A program made the translations under genes and the position numbers. Below the pieces are notes generated by a model, which worked only from the letters and a program-made list of their open reading frames with translations, was not told the origin of the DNA and did not search any database. Of a stretch of DNA of 7,585 nt, positions 1-5,810 are shown one piece after another; the first letter of the stretch is position 1, and each line of letters begins with the position of its first letter. The stretch is from Phycisphaerae bacterium (GTDB lineage: Bacteria; Planctomycetota; Phycisphaerae; Sedimentisphaerales; Anaerohalosphaeraceae), in contig PXAQ01000013.1 in the NCBI GenBank assembly GCA_003567095.1, forward strand, positions 1-7,585. Direction: 5' to 3'.

Positions 1-524
1 CCGTCTTTGCCGACTTTCATAAAGGCCTCGGCCATCTTTTTGCCGATCTCAAAGTCGTTGTTGGCGCTGATCGCGGCGACATTGACGATGCTGTCTTTCC
101 TACTGATATCGACCGGCTTGGCCAGCGTCGCCAGCTTATCCACCGTCGCGCCAACCGCCTTCTGGATGCCGCGGTTCAGGCTCATCGCGTCCGCTCCGGA
201 GGCCAGATTCTTAAAGGCATCCCGAAACAGGGCCTCGGCCAGAACCGTCGCAGTGGTGGTCCCGTCGCCGGCGGTCTTGGAGGTCTTGCTGGCCGCTTCC
301 CGAACGAGCTTGGCGCCCATATTCTCGGTCTTGTCCAGCAGGTCGATTTCCTCGGCCACTGTCACCCCGTCCTTGGTCACGGTCGGTCCGCCCCAGCCTT
401 TGTCGATGATGGCACAGCGACCCCGCGGGCCGAGCGTCGACTTGACCGCCGAGGACAGCTTTTCCACGCCCGTCAACAAAGCACGACGGGCATCGCTTTC
501 AAATGCTAACTCTTTTGCTGCCAT
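1..524 (-). CDS. groEL: Chaperonin GroEL (60 kDa chaperonin), N-terminal part, cut by window edge
   Basis: Cytoplasmic ATP-driven protein-folding chaperonin that forms double heptameric rings. The first 174 codons and part of the next are present; the 3' part lies beyond position 1. Visible are the N-terminal equatorial domain and the start of the intermediate domain. The nucleotide-binding elements sit at the same numbering as E. coli GroEL: TLGP at residues 30-33, KDG at 51-53 (including Asp52) and DGTTT at 87-91. ISANND at 152-157 matches the ISANSD region of E. coli. The start is set by a good AGGAGA Shine-Dalgarno at 533-540, about eight bases before the ATG. The segment [19 protein letters not shown] is typical of planctomycete copies (from memory). 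No groES precedes it, and no CIRCE operator is visible in the 300 bases upstream, so this may be one of several groEL paralogues. Residue 37 is Cys where most GroELs have Asn. Family call is very secure; its rank among paralogues is unknown. Confidence 0.96.
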   Translation of the reverse strand, partial: MAAKELAFESDARRALLTGVEKLSSAVKSTLGPRGRCAIIDKGWGGPTVTKDGVTVAEEIDLLDKTENMGAKLVREAASKTSKTAGDGTTTATVLAEALFRDAFKNLASGADAMSLNRGIQKAVGATVDKLATLAKPVDISRKDSIVNVAAISANNDFEIGKKMAEAFMKVGKD

Positions 525-835
525 AGTTGTTGTCTCTCCTATTATCAGATTCCATTACATCTCTTAAATGAGTCCGTGGTCGTTACACCGTCTCCACATA
601 GAGATTATGTTAACAGCAAAAAAGATACCAGAAAAAGCTACCCCCTTCCCAAAAATGTCATAAGCCCAGCAAAAACAAGAAGATAGATGTTATTTAAAAA
701 GTGTTTTTATGGCAAGAACCACCCCAGTCCTGCCACGTATCGTCCCCGAGCGAGGGGACGATACGCCAACTTGGCAGGGTCGGCTTGGCGGTACAAAACG
801 GGTGTGGGTGACGCTAAAAAAAGAGCCGGCCACCC
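525..835. other. Intergenic region between sodB and groEL (both on minus strand)
   Basis: This 311-base stretch is not coding on either strand by codon usage or recognisable motifs. It contains the groEL ribosome binding site (533-540), an AT-rich portion around 600-715 that should hold the groEL promoter (I could not choose convincing boxes), and a strong hairpin at 729-778. A run of seven T on the minus strand (complement of 816-822) follows the sodB stop codon but has no proper stem before it. Confidence 0.6.
729..778. repeat. Strong inverted repeat / hairpin downstream of sodB
   Basis: A perfect 12-bp stem pairs 736-747 (CGTATCGTCCCC) with 754-765 (GGGGACGATACG) around a six-base loop. 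Outer arms CCTGCCA (729-735) and TGGCAGG (772-778) extend it, with six unpaired bases (766-771) on one side only. No T-run follows closely on either strand, so it is not a textbook intrinsic terminator. It could stabilise the sodB mRNA 3' end, act as a terminator without a U-tract, or be a dispersed palindromic repeat. Only the structure is certain. Confidence 0.7.
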
Positions 836-1555
836 TTATCTGTCAAGATTTTGAGCCGCAAACTGCCAGTTCAGCAGGTGATCGATCACCTTCTCGACAT
901 GCTCGGCACGCCGATTCTGATAATCCAGGTAGTAGGCATGCTCCCACACATCGATGGTCAACAGCGGCTTAAGCCCGTCGGTCATCGGCACTTCAGCGTC
1001 GGTCGTACTGACCACCTTGAGCTGCTGTCCGTCGGCAACCAGCCAGGCCCAGCCGCTGGCGAACTCGTTGACAGCCGCCTGGGCCAGCTCTTTTTTGCAG
1101 GCCTGTACGCTGCCGAAACTGTCCTCGATCCGGGACCGCAGCGCCGAGGGCATCTGCCGACCGTTGGGCTTGAGGCAATGCCAGTAGAAGGTATGGTTCC
1201 AGGTCTGAGCGGCGTTATTAAACAACCCTGTCTGGTCCGGTTTGCCTGCGGTGTCCAGAATGATGCGCTCCAGCGACATCCGGGCATACGGCGTGTCTTT
1301 GACAAGCTCGTTGAGATTGTTCGAATACGCCCGGTGGTGCTTGTCGTAATGGAAGCTCAGGGTGTGGGCCGAAATAACCGGCTCCAGCGCATCATCGGCA
1401 AACGGCAGCGGCTCAAACGCAAACGGGACCGTCGCCTGATCGCCTCGAGCAAAAGAAAAACCGCCCGCTACAGCCGCGGCAGCCGTAACCTTGGCCGAGG
1501 TTTCCAGGAAATCCCGACGACTCAGGTCTGAATTGATGTGTCTGTCTGCATTCAT
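836..1555 (-). CDS. sodB: Iron-type superoxide dismutase with twin-arginine signal peptide
   Basis: Dismutates superoxide to oxygen and hydrogen peroxide (EC 1.15.1.1). The 239-residue protein begins with a Tat signal, SRRDFL at 12-17, followed by an Ala-rich hydrophobic stretch to about residue 35, so export of the folded, metal-loaded enzyme is likely. The mature Fe/Mn-SOD domain starts near residue 44. Expected metal ligands are His69, His121, Asp202 (in DVWEHAYY) and His206; the active-site Tyr is Tyr77. Gln117 in [10 protein letters not shown] is the FeSOD-type glutamine, whereas MnSODs have Gly there and a Gln later in the chain, so iron is favoured. The ATG has an AGGAGA ribosome binding site at 1561-1566, five bases upstream. 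The gene is divergent from pheT and seems monocistronic. A possible promoter is TTGCAA/TAAACT at 1643-1671. Enzyme family is certain; metal and export are inferred from sequence. Confidence 0.95.
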   Translation of the reverse strand: MNADRHINSDLSRRDFLETSAKVTAAAAVAGGFSFARGDQATVPFAFEPLPFADDALEPVISAHTLSFHYDKHHRAYSNNLNELVKDTPYARMSLERIILDTAGKPDQTGLFNNAAQTWNHTFYWHCLKPNGRQMPSALRSRIEDSFGSVQACKKELAQAAVNEFASGWAWLVADGQQLKVVSTTDAEVPMTDGLKPLLTIDVWEHAYYLDYQNRRAEHVEKVIDHLLNWQFAAQNLDR

Positions 1556-1642
1556 AGGTTTCTCCTATCCATAATAAAAAGTAATCGAATTACGTTTCAC
1601 CCGTTCTGACAATATCCGTCAATAGGATAATCGACAGAATCG

Positions 1643-1671
1643 AGTTTAGCAAAGGCACTCAGCGTTTGCAA
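1643..1671 (-). promoter_or_regulatory. Possible sigma-70 type promoter for sodB
   Basis: On the minus strand a TTGCAA -35 box (1666-1671, 4/6 to consensus) is separated by 17 bases from a TAAACT -10 box (1643-1648, 4/6). The predicted transcript would start near 1636, giving a leader of about 80 bases. Other pairings, such as TTGTCA/TTCGAT nearer the gene, are weaker but possible. Confidence 0.3.
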
Positions 1672-1737
1672 TAGAAAACCAACACCCGAAAAAAAGACCA
1701 TTCGTCCAACCCGCACATCCCCTGATTCGTAATTTGG

Positions 1738-1753
1738 TGTCAACGTGTTGACA
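1738..1753. promoter_or_regulatory. 7-2-7 palindrome covering the pheT -35 box (candidate operator)
   Basis: TGTCAACGTGTTGACA is a perfect inverted repeat of seven bases around a two-base centre. Its right half contains the TTGACA -35 hexamer of the predicted pheT promoter, so a bound repressor would block RNA polymerase. No regulator can be assigned. It may also be partly chance, since a -35 box supplies six of the seven matching positions on one side. Confidence 0.4.
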
Positions 1754-1775
1754 ATCTCAAGATGATGGGTTAAAT
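1748..1775 (+). promoter_or_regulatory. Sigma-70 type promoter for pheT
   Basis: A perfect TTGACA -35 box (1748-1753) is followed after 16 bases by TTAAAT (1770-1775, 4/6 to TATAAT). Transcription would start near 1782, giving a leader of about 48 bases before the ATG at 1830. The GTG at 1776 directly abuts the -10 box and lies upstream of the predicted start of transcription, which argues against it as the translation start. Confidence 0.55.
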
Positions 1776-1829
1776 GTGGCGGTTTTATGGGTATTTCAAA
1801 TCGCCAACCTTAATGAAGAGTCCGTTATT

Positions 1830-3851
1830 ATGAAGATTTCTTTGGAATGGCTTCGGGAGTATGTGTCCTTCGATTTGTCTGCCGAGAAGCTTGGGGATAC
1901 GCTAAGCGATCTCGGGTTTCCGATAGAAGGCATCGAGACTGTCGGAGACGACACGGTGCTGGATGTGGAACTGACCAGCAACCGGGGCGACTGCCTGGGG
2001 CATATCGGCATCGCCCGCGAGGTTGCCGCGGCCCTGGGCACAAGCGTCAAACTGCCCGAGGTGCTCCTTGACTGCGCACAGCAGGATATCAGCGAATATG
2101 CCGATGTCCGGATTAATGAGCCGTCGCTGTGCGGCCGCTATACCGCGCGGGTCATCATCGGCGTAACCGTCGGGCCTTCGCCGGAGTGGATGCGACGACG
2201 GCTGGAGGCAGTGGGCCTGCGCAGCGTCAACAATGTCGTCGATGCCACCAACTATGCGATGTACGAGCACGGCCAGCCGCCGCACGCATTTGATTACGAT
2301 ACGCTCAAAGGCAAAACCATCGTTGTGCGCCGCGCCCAAAACGGCGAACGCATCGTCAGCATCGACGGCACGCAATGCGAATTGAACGATACAATCCAGG
2401 TCATTGCCGATGACCATCGGGCCATCGCGGTGGCCGGCGTGATGGGCGGACTGGACACCGAAGTCAGCGACAAGACCACCACAATCCTGCTGGAAGAAGC
2501 GCATTTCGATCCGGTCTGTACCCGCCGCGCCGCTCGGCGGCTGGGGCTGAATTCCGAGGCGGCTTATCGCTTTGAGCGCCACGTGGATCGCGAAAACATT
2601 GAATGGGCCTCGCGCCGCTGCGCACAGTTAATCACCCAGGTTGCCGGCGGGACGGTCATCAGCGGAGTAGCGGACGCCTACCCCGGCAAACAGGAACCGC
2701 AAACAGTGGCCATGCGATTGTCCCGCGTCAAAAAGGTTCTGGGCATCGACGTGCCAAAAGAGATCGCAGTGCGTATTTTCGAAACGCTGGGCTTTACGCC
2801 GGAAGAAAAGACCGAGGACCTAATCGTCTGCACTGTACCCTCTTGGCGACATGACATTGACCGAGAGGCCGATCTGATCGAGGAAGTTGCGCGCTGTTAT
2901 GGGTTTGACAAGATTCCCGTCGAGCCGAAGATTCATATCGAAGTGGCCCGGCCCGGCCTTAAGGAACAAACCCTTAACCGGCTCAGCGCCTATATGACCG
3001 GTTGCGGATTTTTTGAAACGATCAACGTGTCATTTGTTGACGCCAAAACGGCCGACCTGTTCGCCGCGCAGAACGCCGGCGATCATCTGTCGGCGCGCGA
3101 TGCTGGTCTCGGGCAGCAGTCCAACCTGCTGCGGCAAAACCTGATTGGCTCGCTCGTGTCGGTCTTGCAGTCCAACAGCAATGTCGGCAACACCGACTGC
3201 CGTATCTTTGAGATGGCCGATACGTATATTCCATCCAAAGACGCAGACGCCCTGCCGCTGGAGCGGTTGCGGCTGGGTATGGCAATGGAAGGGGATTTCA
3301 GAGAGCTGCGCGGTATTATTGAAGAAATGGTACGTCGCATTTGTCTGGCTGACACATTGATTGTCACGCCCGCCGAGCTGAAATGGGCCAAAGCCGGCGC
3401 GACCCTGGCGATCAAGAACAGCGAGCTGGGCGTTGCCGGCGTGTTATCAAACGAGGTCGCCGGTGTTTTTGGCCTGGAACGACAAACGGTGTGCGCTGCC
3501 GAGCTGGACGTCGATACATTGCTGAGCATGGCCGGGGACATCCCGAGTGCCAGGCCGATTCCAAAATTTCCCGCTATTGAACGGGATTTGTCCTTGATTG
3601 TCGATGAGTCAGTGCGATGGAAGCAGATCGACGCCCTGGTACGCCGTGCAGCGCCGAGTGAACTGGAAAGTATCGCCTTTGGCGGACTGTATCGCGGAAA
3701 ACCGATACCGCAAGGCAAGAAAAGCATCACACTTTCGCTGCGATTCCGCGACGACGAAGGCACGCTGCGCCACGAGACGGTTGACTCCTATCAACAGGTG
3801 GTGCTTGGCAAACTGACAGAACACCTGAACGCCGAGCTGCGGACCGCGTAA
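1830..3851 (+). CDS. pheT: Phenylalanine--tRNA ligase beta subunit, short form lacking the B2 tRNA-binding domain
   Basis: Beta subunit of the alpha2-beta2 enzyme that charges tRNA-Phe (EC 6.1.1.20). It carries the editing site and the anticodon-binding domain; catalysis is in PheS. The 673 residues show, in order: the N-terminal B1 half (MKISLEWLREYV), the B1 second half (ELTSNRGDCLGHIGIAREV, 47-65), the B3/B4 editing region (about 100-275, with GRYTARVI and RFERHVD), B5 (about 293-362, with PSWRHDID and EEVARCYGF), the catalytic-like core (about 376-565) and the C-terminal FDX-ACB domain (about 577-673, KFPAIERDLSLIV and GLYRGKPI). Residues 38-46 join directly where E. coli PheT (795 aa) has about 110 residues of OB-fold B2 domain. 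The ATG at 1830 is preferred over an in-frame GTG at 1776: it gives the conserved N-terminus, has AAGAG nine bases upstream, and the GTG lies upstream of the predicted transcription start. pheS is not adjacent, so the gene appears to be transcribed alone. Confidence 0.96.
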   Translation: MKISLEWLREYVSFDLSAEKLGDTLSDLGFPIEGIETVGDDTVLDVELTSNRGDCLGHIGIAREVAAALGTSVKLPEVLLDCAQQDISEYADVRINEPSLCGRYTARVIIGVTVGPSPEWMRRRLEAVGLRSVNNVVDATNYAMYEHGQPPHAFDYDTLKGKTIVVRRAQNGERIVSIDGTQCELNDTIQVIADDHRAIAVAGVMGGLDTEVSDKTTTILLEEAHFDPVCTRRAARRLGLNSEAAYRFERHVDRENIEWASRRCAQLITQVAGGTVISGVADAYPGKQEPQTVAMRLSRVKKVLGIDVPKEIAVRIFETLGFTPEEKTEDLIVCTVPSWRHDIDREADLIEEVARCYGFDKIPVEPKIHIEVARPGLKEQTLNRLSAYMTGCGFFETINVSFVDAKTADLFAAQNAGDHLSARDAGLGQQSNLLRQNLIGSLVSVLQSNSNVGNTDCRIFEMADTYIPSKDADALPLERLRLGMAMEGDFRELRGIIEEMVRRICLADTLIVTPAELKWAKAGATLAIKNSELGVAGVLSNEVAGVFGLERQTVCAAELDVDTLLSMAGDIPSARPIPKFPAIERDLSLIVDESVRWKQIDALVRRAAPSELESIAFGGLYRGKPIPQGKKSITLSLRFRDDEGTLRHETVDSYQQVVLGKLTEHLNAELRTA

Positions 3852-3872
3852 AATTAAATCCGGCAGTTGGAA

Positions 3873-3901
3873 TGTAACTGGTTCATTAACAGCAAGTTAC
3901 A
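3873..3901 (+). repeat. Small inverted repeat just after pheT
   Basis: TGTAACT (3873-3879) pairs with AGTTACA (3895-3901) around a 15-base loop, 22 bases after the pheT stop. There is no T-run behind it, so it is not a standard intrinsic terminator. It could be a weak 3'-end structure of the pheT mRNA or chance. Confidence 0.3.
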
Positions 3902-3945
3902 GCACAGACAAAATTAAGCTGGCCATTCGCTTGATTTCTGGCCGA

Positions 3946-3951
3946 TATTAT
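3946..3951 (+). promoter_or_regulatory. -10 box of the likely small-RNA promoter
   Basis: TATTAT (5/6 to consensus) would place the RNA start near 3958. No good -35 box stands at the right distance; TTGATT at 3931-3936 is too close to this box, and would need a poorer -10 (TAAGCT, 3954-3959) to be used. The assignment therefore rests on the -10 box and on the position of the RNA fold that follows. Confidence 0.35.
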
Positions 3952-3957
3952 GGTAAG

Positions 3958-4197
3958 CTTACAATTGTGGGTTGACCCCTGCGGTGTGCGTGACAGCGGC
4001 CCATATTTGAAAGAACCGATGAACTCCCCATGGGAGGCCAGGTCGATTCGGATCAAACAAGCCTGCTTAGACAGGACGTTTGGACGATCGCAACGGCTAC
4101 CCACTTAGATATACGGGGTTGCTTTCAACGGCCGCTGCACGGCATCAGCGGAGGTTCTGCCTAACACGTGAAGGTCTGCTTCGGCAGACCTTTTTTT
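3958..4197 (+). ncRNA. ssrS: Probable 6S RNA-like structured small RNA
   Basis: No protein gene fits here, but the strand folds into one long irregular hairpin with a big central bubble, the architecture of 6S RNA, which binds sigma-70 RNA polymerase by mimicking an open promoter. Closing stem: CGTG 3989-3992 and CAGCGGCC 3994-4001 pair with GGCCGCTG 4130-4137 and CACG 4138-4141, with one bulged A. Bubble: 4002-4030 against 4104-4129; the 3' side holds a small GTTG/CAAC hairpin (4118-4129), as seen in several 6S RNAs. Inner stem: TGGGAGGCC 4031-4039 with GGCTACCCA 4095-4103, with one mismatch. Apical part: CAAAC 4054-4058 with GTTTG 4078-4082, and CCTG 4062-4065 with CAGG 4072-4075. The stretch CCCCTGCGGTGTG near 3976-3988 resembles conserved 6S sequence as I remember it. 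A UUCG-loop terminator ends the unit. The 5' end is approximate, and the mature RNA may stop before the terminator, near 4165. The fold is solid; the 6S identity is inferred. Confidence 0.6.
4171..4197 (+). terminator. Intrinsic terminator of the small RNA (and possible backstop for pheT)
   Basis: AAGGTCTGC (4171-4179) pairs perfectly with GCAGACCTT (4184-4192) around a TTCG tetraloop, and the stem runs into seven T (4191-4197). This is a textbook Rho-independent terminator on the plus strand. Confidence 0.92.
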
Positions 4198-4259
4198 AAT
4201 CCCACTGCGGCGTTGCTGTTCCTACACGTCACAAAACACCACCCCCAAACCGCAGACAT

Positions 4260-4298
4260 AAAAAAACGCCCCTTTCCGGTGATGTTGGAAAGAGGCGT
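4260..4298 (-). terminator. Intrinsic terminator of gdhA
   Basis: Read on the minus strand, ACGCCTCTTTCC (complement of 4298-4287) pairs with GGAAAGGGGCGT (complement of 4277-4266) with one wobble pair and a nine-base loop, followed by a run of seven T (complement of 4266-4260). It begins 26 bases after the gdhA stop codon and faces the plus-strand terminator at 4171-4197. Confidence 0.92.
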
Positions 4299-4324
4299 GC
4301 AGTTGATCCGTAACCCATCTGCAA

Positions 4325-5677
4325 TCAGACAGCACCTTGGTCAATCATGGAATCGGCCACATTGACGAATCCGGCGATGTTGGCGCCGGCGACATAGTTG
4401 CCGCTCATGCCGTAGCGATCGGCGGCATCTTTGGCCTGCTGGTGGATGGATTTCATAATGTATTGCAGCCGCCCGTCCACCTCTTGGCGCGACCAGTTGG
4501 TATGCGTGGCGTTCTGAGCAATTTCCAGGCCGGAGACCGCCACACCACCGGCGTTGGCCGCCTTGCCGGGACCATACAGGATCTTGGCCTCGAGAAAGAC
4601 ATCCACCCCGCCCGCTTCGGTGGGCATGTTGGCCCCTTCGCTGACCAGCTTGCAGCCGTTTTTGACTAGGGTTTTGGCGTCCTCTTCGGAAATCTCGTTC
4701 TGTGTCGCCGAGGGAAACGCACAATCGCACGTCACGCCCCAGGGGCGCTTGCCCTCATAGTACTGGACTCCTTTAAATTTGTCCGCGTATTCTTTGATTC
4801 GGCCGCGGCGGACATTCTTCAGTTCCATCACATAAGACAGCTTTTCGTCATCGATGCCGTGCGGGTCATAGATCGTCCCGGCCGAATCCGACAGGGTCAC
4901 GCACTTGCCGCCAAGCTGGTTGACCTTCTCCACGGTAAACTGGGCCACGTTGCCCGACCCGGAGACAGTACAGACCTTGCCTTCCATGCTGTCATTTTGG
5001 GTGGCCAGCATGTTCTGGGCAAAATACACCGCCCCATAGCCGGTCGCCTCGGGGCGAATCAGCGAGCCGCCCCATCGGATATTCTTACCGGTCAGGACAC
5101 CGGTAAACTCATTGCGCAGCCGCTTGTACTGGCCGAACAGATACCCGATCTCGCGGGCCCCGACACCGATATCCCCGGCGGGGATGTCGGTGTTCGGACC
5201 GATATGCCGGCTCAGCTCGGTCATAAACGACTGACAGAACCGCATGACCTCATTGTCGGATTTACCCTTGGGATCAAAATCGGCGCCGCCTTTGCCGCCG
5301 CCCATCGGCAGGGTGGTCAGCGAATTCTTAAAGACCTGCTCAAAGGCCAGGAACTTCAGAATGCCCAGATTGACACTCGGATGAAACCGCAGGCCGCCTT
5401 TGTAAGGGCCGATGGCGCTGTTCATCTCGATACGAAAGGCGCGGTTGACCTGAATCTTGCCCTTGTCGTCAATCCACGGGACCCGAAACATAATGACCCG
5501 CTCCGGCTCAATAATCCGCTCGAGAATAGTGTGCTCGCGATAGCGCGGCGTTTGCTCCAGGACCGGCAGCAGCGACTCGAGAACTTCGGTCACCGCCTGC
5601 AAAAACTCCGGTTCACCGGCATTCCTGCTTTTGGCAAGGTCCATAATAGATTGGATGTAGGTTGTCGCACTTGACAT
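4325..5677 (-). CDS. gdhA: Glutamate dehydrogenase, hexameric, probably NADP-specific
   Basis: Catalyses reductive amination of 2-oxoglutarate with ammonium to L-glutamate (EC 1.4.1.4 if NADPH-linked), a cytoplasmic route for nitrogen assimilation. The 450-residue length matches hexameric bacterial GdhA (447 in E. coli), and the sequence aligns with E. coli GdhA by eye over its whole length. The substrate and catalytic domain shows NRAFRIEMNSAIGPYKGG with Lys93, PMGGGKGGADFDPKG with Lys129 (catalytic lysine) and PAGDIGVGAREIG with Asp169. The Rossmann domain has VSGSGNVAQ (238-246) and the SDSAGT turn (263-268), the same form as the NADP-dependent E. coli enzyme, which is the basis for the cofactor call. 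The C-terminal part has GPGKAANAGGVAVSGLE. The ATG is preceded by GGAGGT (complement of 5684-5689) at six bases. It ends in its own terminator and is divergent from a LysR-type regulator. Confidence 0.97.
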   Translation of the reverse strand: MSSATTYIQSIMDLAKSRNAGEPEFLQAVTEVLESLLPVLEQTPRYREHTILERIIEPERVIMFRVPWIDDKGKIQVNRAFRIEMNSAIGPYKGGLRFHPSVNLGILKFLAFEQVFKNSLTTLPMGGGKGGADFDPKGKSDNEVMRFCQSFMTELSRHIGPNTDIPAGDIGVGAREIGYLFGQYKRLRNEFTGVLTGKNIRWGGSLIRPEATGYGAVYFAQNMLATQNDSMEGKVCTVSGSGNVAQFTVEKVNQLGGKCVTLSDSAGTIYDPHGIDDEKLSYVMELKNVRRGRIKEYADKFKGVQYYEGKRPWGVTCDCAFPSATQNEISEEDAKTLVKNGCKLVSEGANMPTEAGGVDVFLEAKILYGPGKAANAGGVAVSGLEIAQNATHTNWSRQEVDGRLQYIMKSIHQQAKDAADRYGMSGNYVAGANIAGFVNVADSMIDQGAV

Positions 5678-5720
5678 ATACTGACCTCCGGATTGTTTGA
5701 TTCATTTTACAGATTAATAC

Positions 5721-5748
5721 TTGCCTTACAATAATTCTGGCTTATAAT
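5721..5748 (+). promoter_or_regulatory. Predicted promoter of the LysR regulator operon
   Basis: TTGCCT (5721-5726, 4/6) and a perfect TATAAT (5743-5748) are 16 bases apart. The transcript would start near 5755. This -10 box lies two bases from the gdhA -35 box on the other strand, so the two promoters occupy the same DNA face to face. Confidence 0.55.
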
Positions 5749-5756
5749 ACTATCAA
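5728..5756 (-). promoter_or_regulatory. Predicted gdhA promoter
   Basis: On the minus strand TTGATA (complement of 5756-5751, 5/6 to the -35 consensus) is followed after exactly 17 bases by TATTGT (complement of 5733-5728, 4/6 to the -10 consensus). Transcription would start near 5721, giving a leader of about 43 bases. Confidence 0.45.
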
Positions 5757-5763
5757 ATTTTAT

Positions 5764-5780
5764 GAATTTCCAATAAATTC
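5764..5780. promoter_or_regulatory. Inverted repeat 1, candidate regulator binding site
   Basis: GAATTT-CCAAT-AAATTC is a perfect 6-5-6 inverted repeat. It lies at about -43 to -59 relative to the predicted gdhA start, a normal activator position, and just downstream of the predicted regulator start, a normal autorepression position. It lacks a symmetric T-N11-A LysR box, so the assignment is tentative. Confidence 0.4.
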
Positions 5781-5793
5781 TGTCGATATGTAG

Positions 5794-5810
5794 AATAAGA
5801 GCTCCTTATT
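5794..5810. promoter_or_regulatory. Inverted repeat 2 overlapping the regulator's ribosome binding site
   Basis: AATAAG-AGCTC-CTTATT is a perfect 6-5-6 inverted repeat ending at the base before the ATG of the regulator. It includes the weak AAGAG Shine-Dalgarno (5797-5801). In RNA it could form a short hairpin that hides the ribosome binding site; in DNA it could be a second operator. Its centre is 30 bp from that of repeat 1. Confidence 0.4.

Larger units (their letters stand above)
5678..5810. promoter_or_regulatory. Divergent gdhA / LysR-regulator control region
   Basis: This AT-rich 133-base spacer separates the two start codons. It holds the gdhA promoter (5728-5756), the regulator promoter (5721-5748) and two 17-base inverted repeats (5764-5780 and 5794-5810). 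A regulator divergent from its target, with shared operator DNA, is the classical LysR-family arrangement, so both genes may be controlled from here. Confidence 0.6.

Noticed and set aside
816..838. Terminator directly after sodB, based on a run of seven T on the minus strand
   Set aside because: The bases before the run contain only the self-complementary GCCGGC with no room for a loop, so no proper stem-loop forms.
851..1531. Open frame of 226 codons on the plus strand opposite sodB
   Set aside because: Fully antisense to a well-supported superoxide dismutase and without protein-family features.
1581..1593. GTAAT-CGA-ATTAC inverted repeat upstream of the sodB ribosome binding site
   Set aside because: Five-base AT-rich arms are likely by chance and no position argument supports an operator.
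1776..1829. In-frame upstream GTG start giving an 18-residue longer PheT
   Set aside because: The GTG abuts the predicted -10 box and lies upstream of the predicted transcription start, has no ribosome binding site, and the family N-terminus begins at the ATG at 1830.
1902..2582. Open frame of 226 codons on the minus strand opposite pheT
   Set aside because: Antisense to conserved pheT motifs; composition is a mirror of the real gene and no start signals are seen.
3886..4104. Short minus-strand open frame in the pheT-gdhA gap
   Set aside because: It overlaps the structured RNA, has no ribosome binding site or recognisable motif, and plus-strand pairing explains the sequence better.
3958..4197. 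tmRNA, SRP RNA or RNase P RNA as the identity of the small RNA
   Set aside because: No tRNA-like ends or tag frame, no GGAAG-type SRP apical loop, and no GAGGAAAGTC-type RNase P core were found.
4168..4365. Short plus-strand open frame across the two terminators
   Set aside because: It runs through both intrinsic terminators and into the 3' end of gdhA; no coding signal is seen.
4859..5674. Long open frame (271 codons) on the plus strand opposite gdhA
   Set aside because: It is antisense to a fully conserved gdhA, has no recognisable domain, and is the kind of shadow frame expected from GC-biased third positions.
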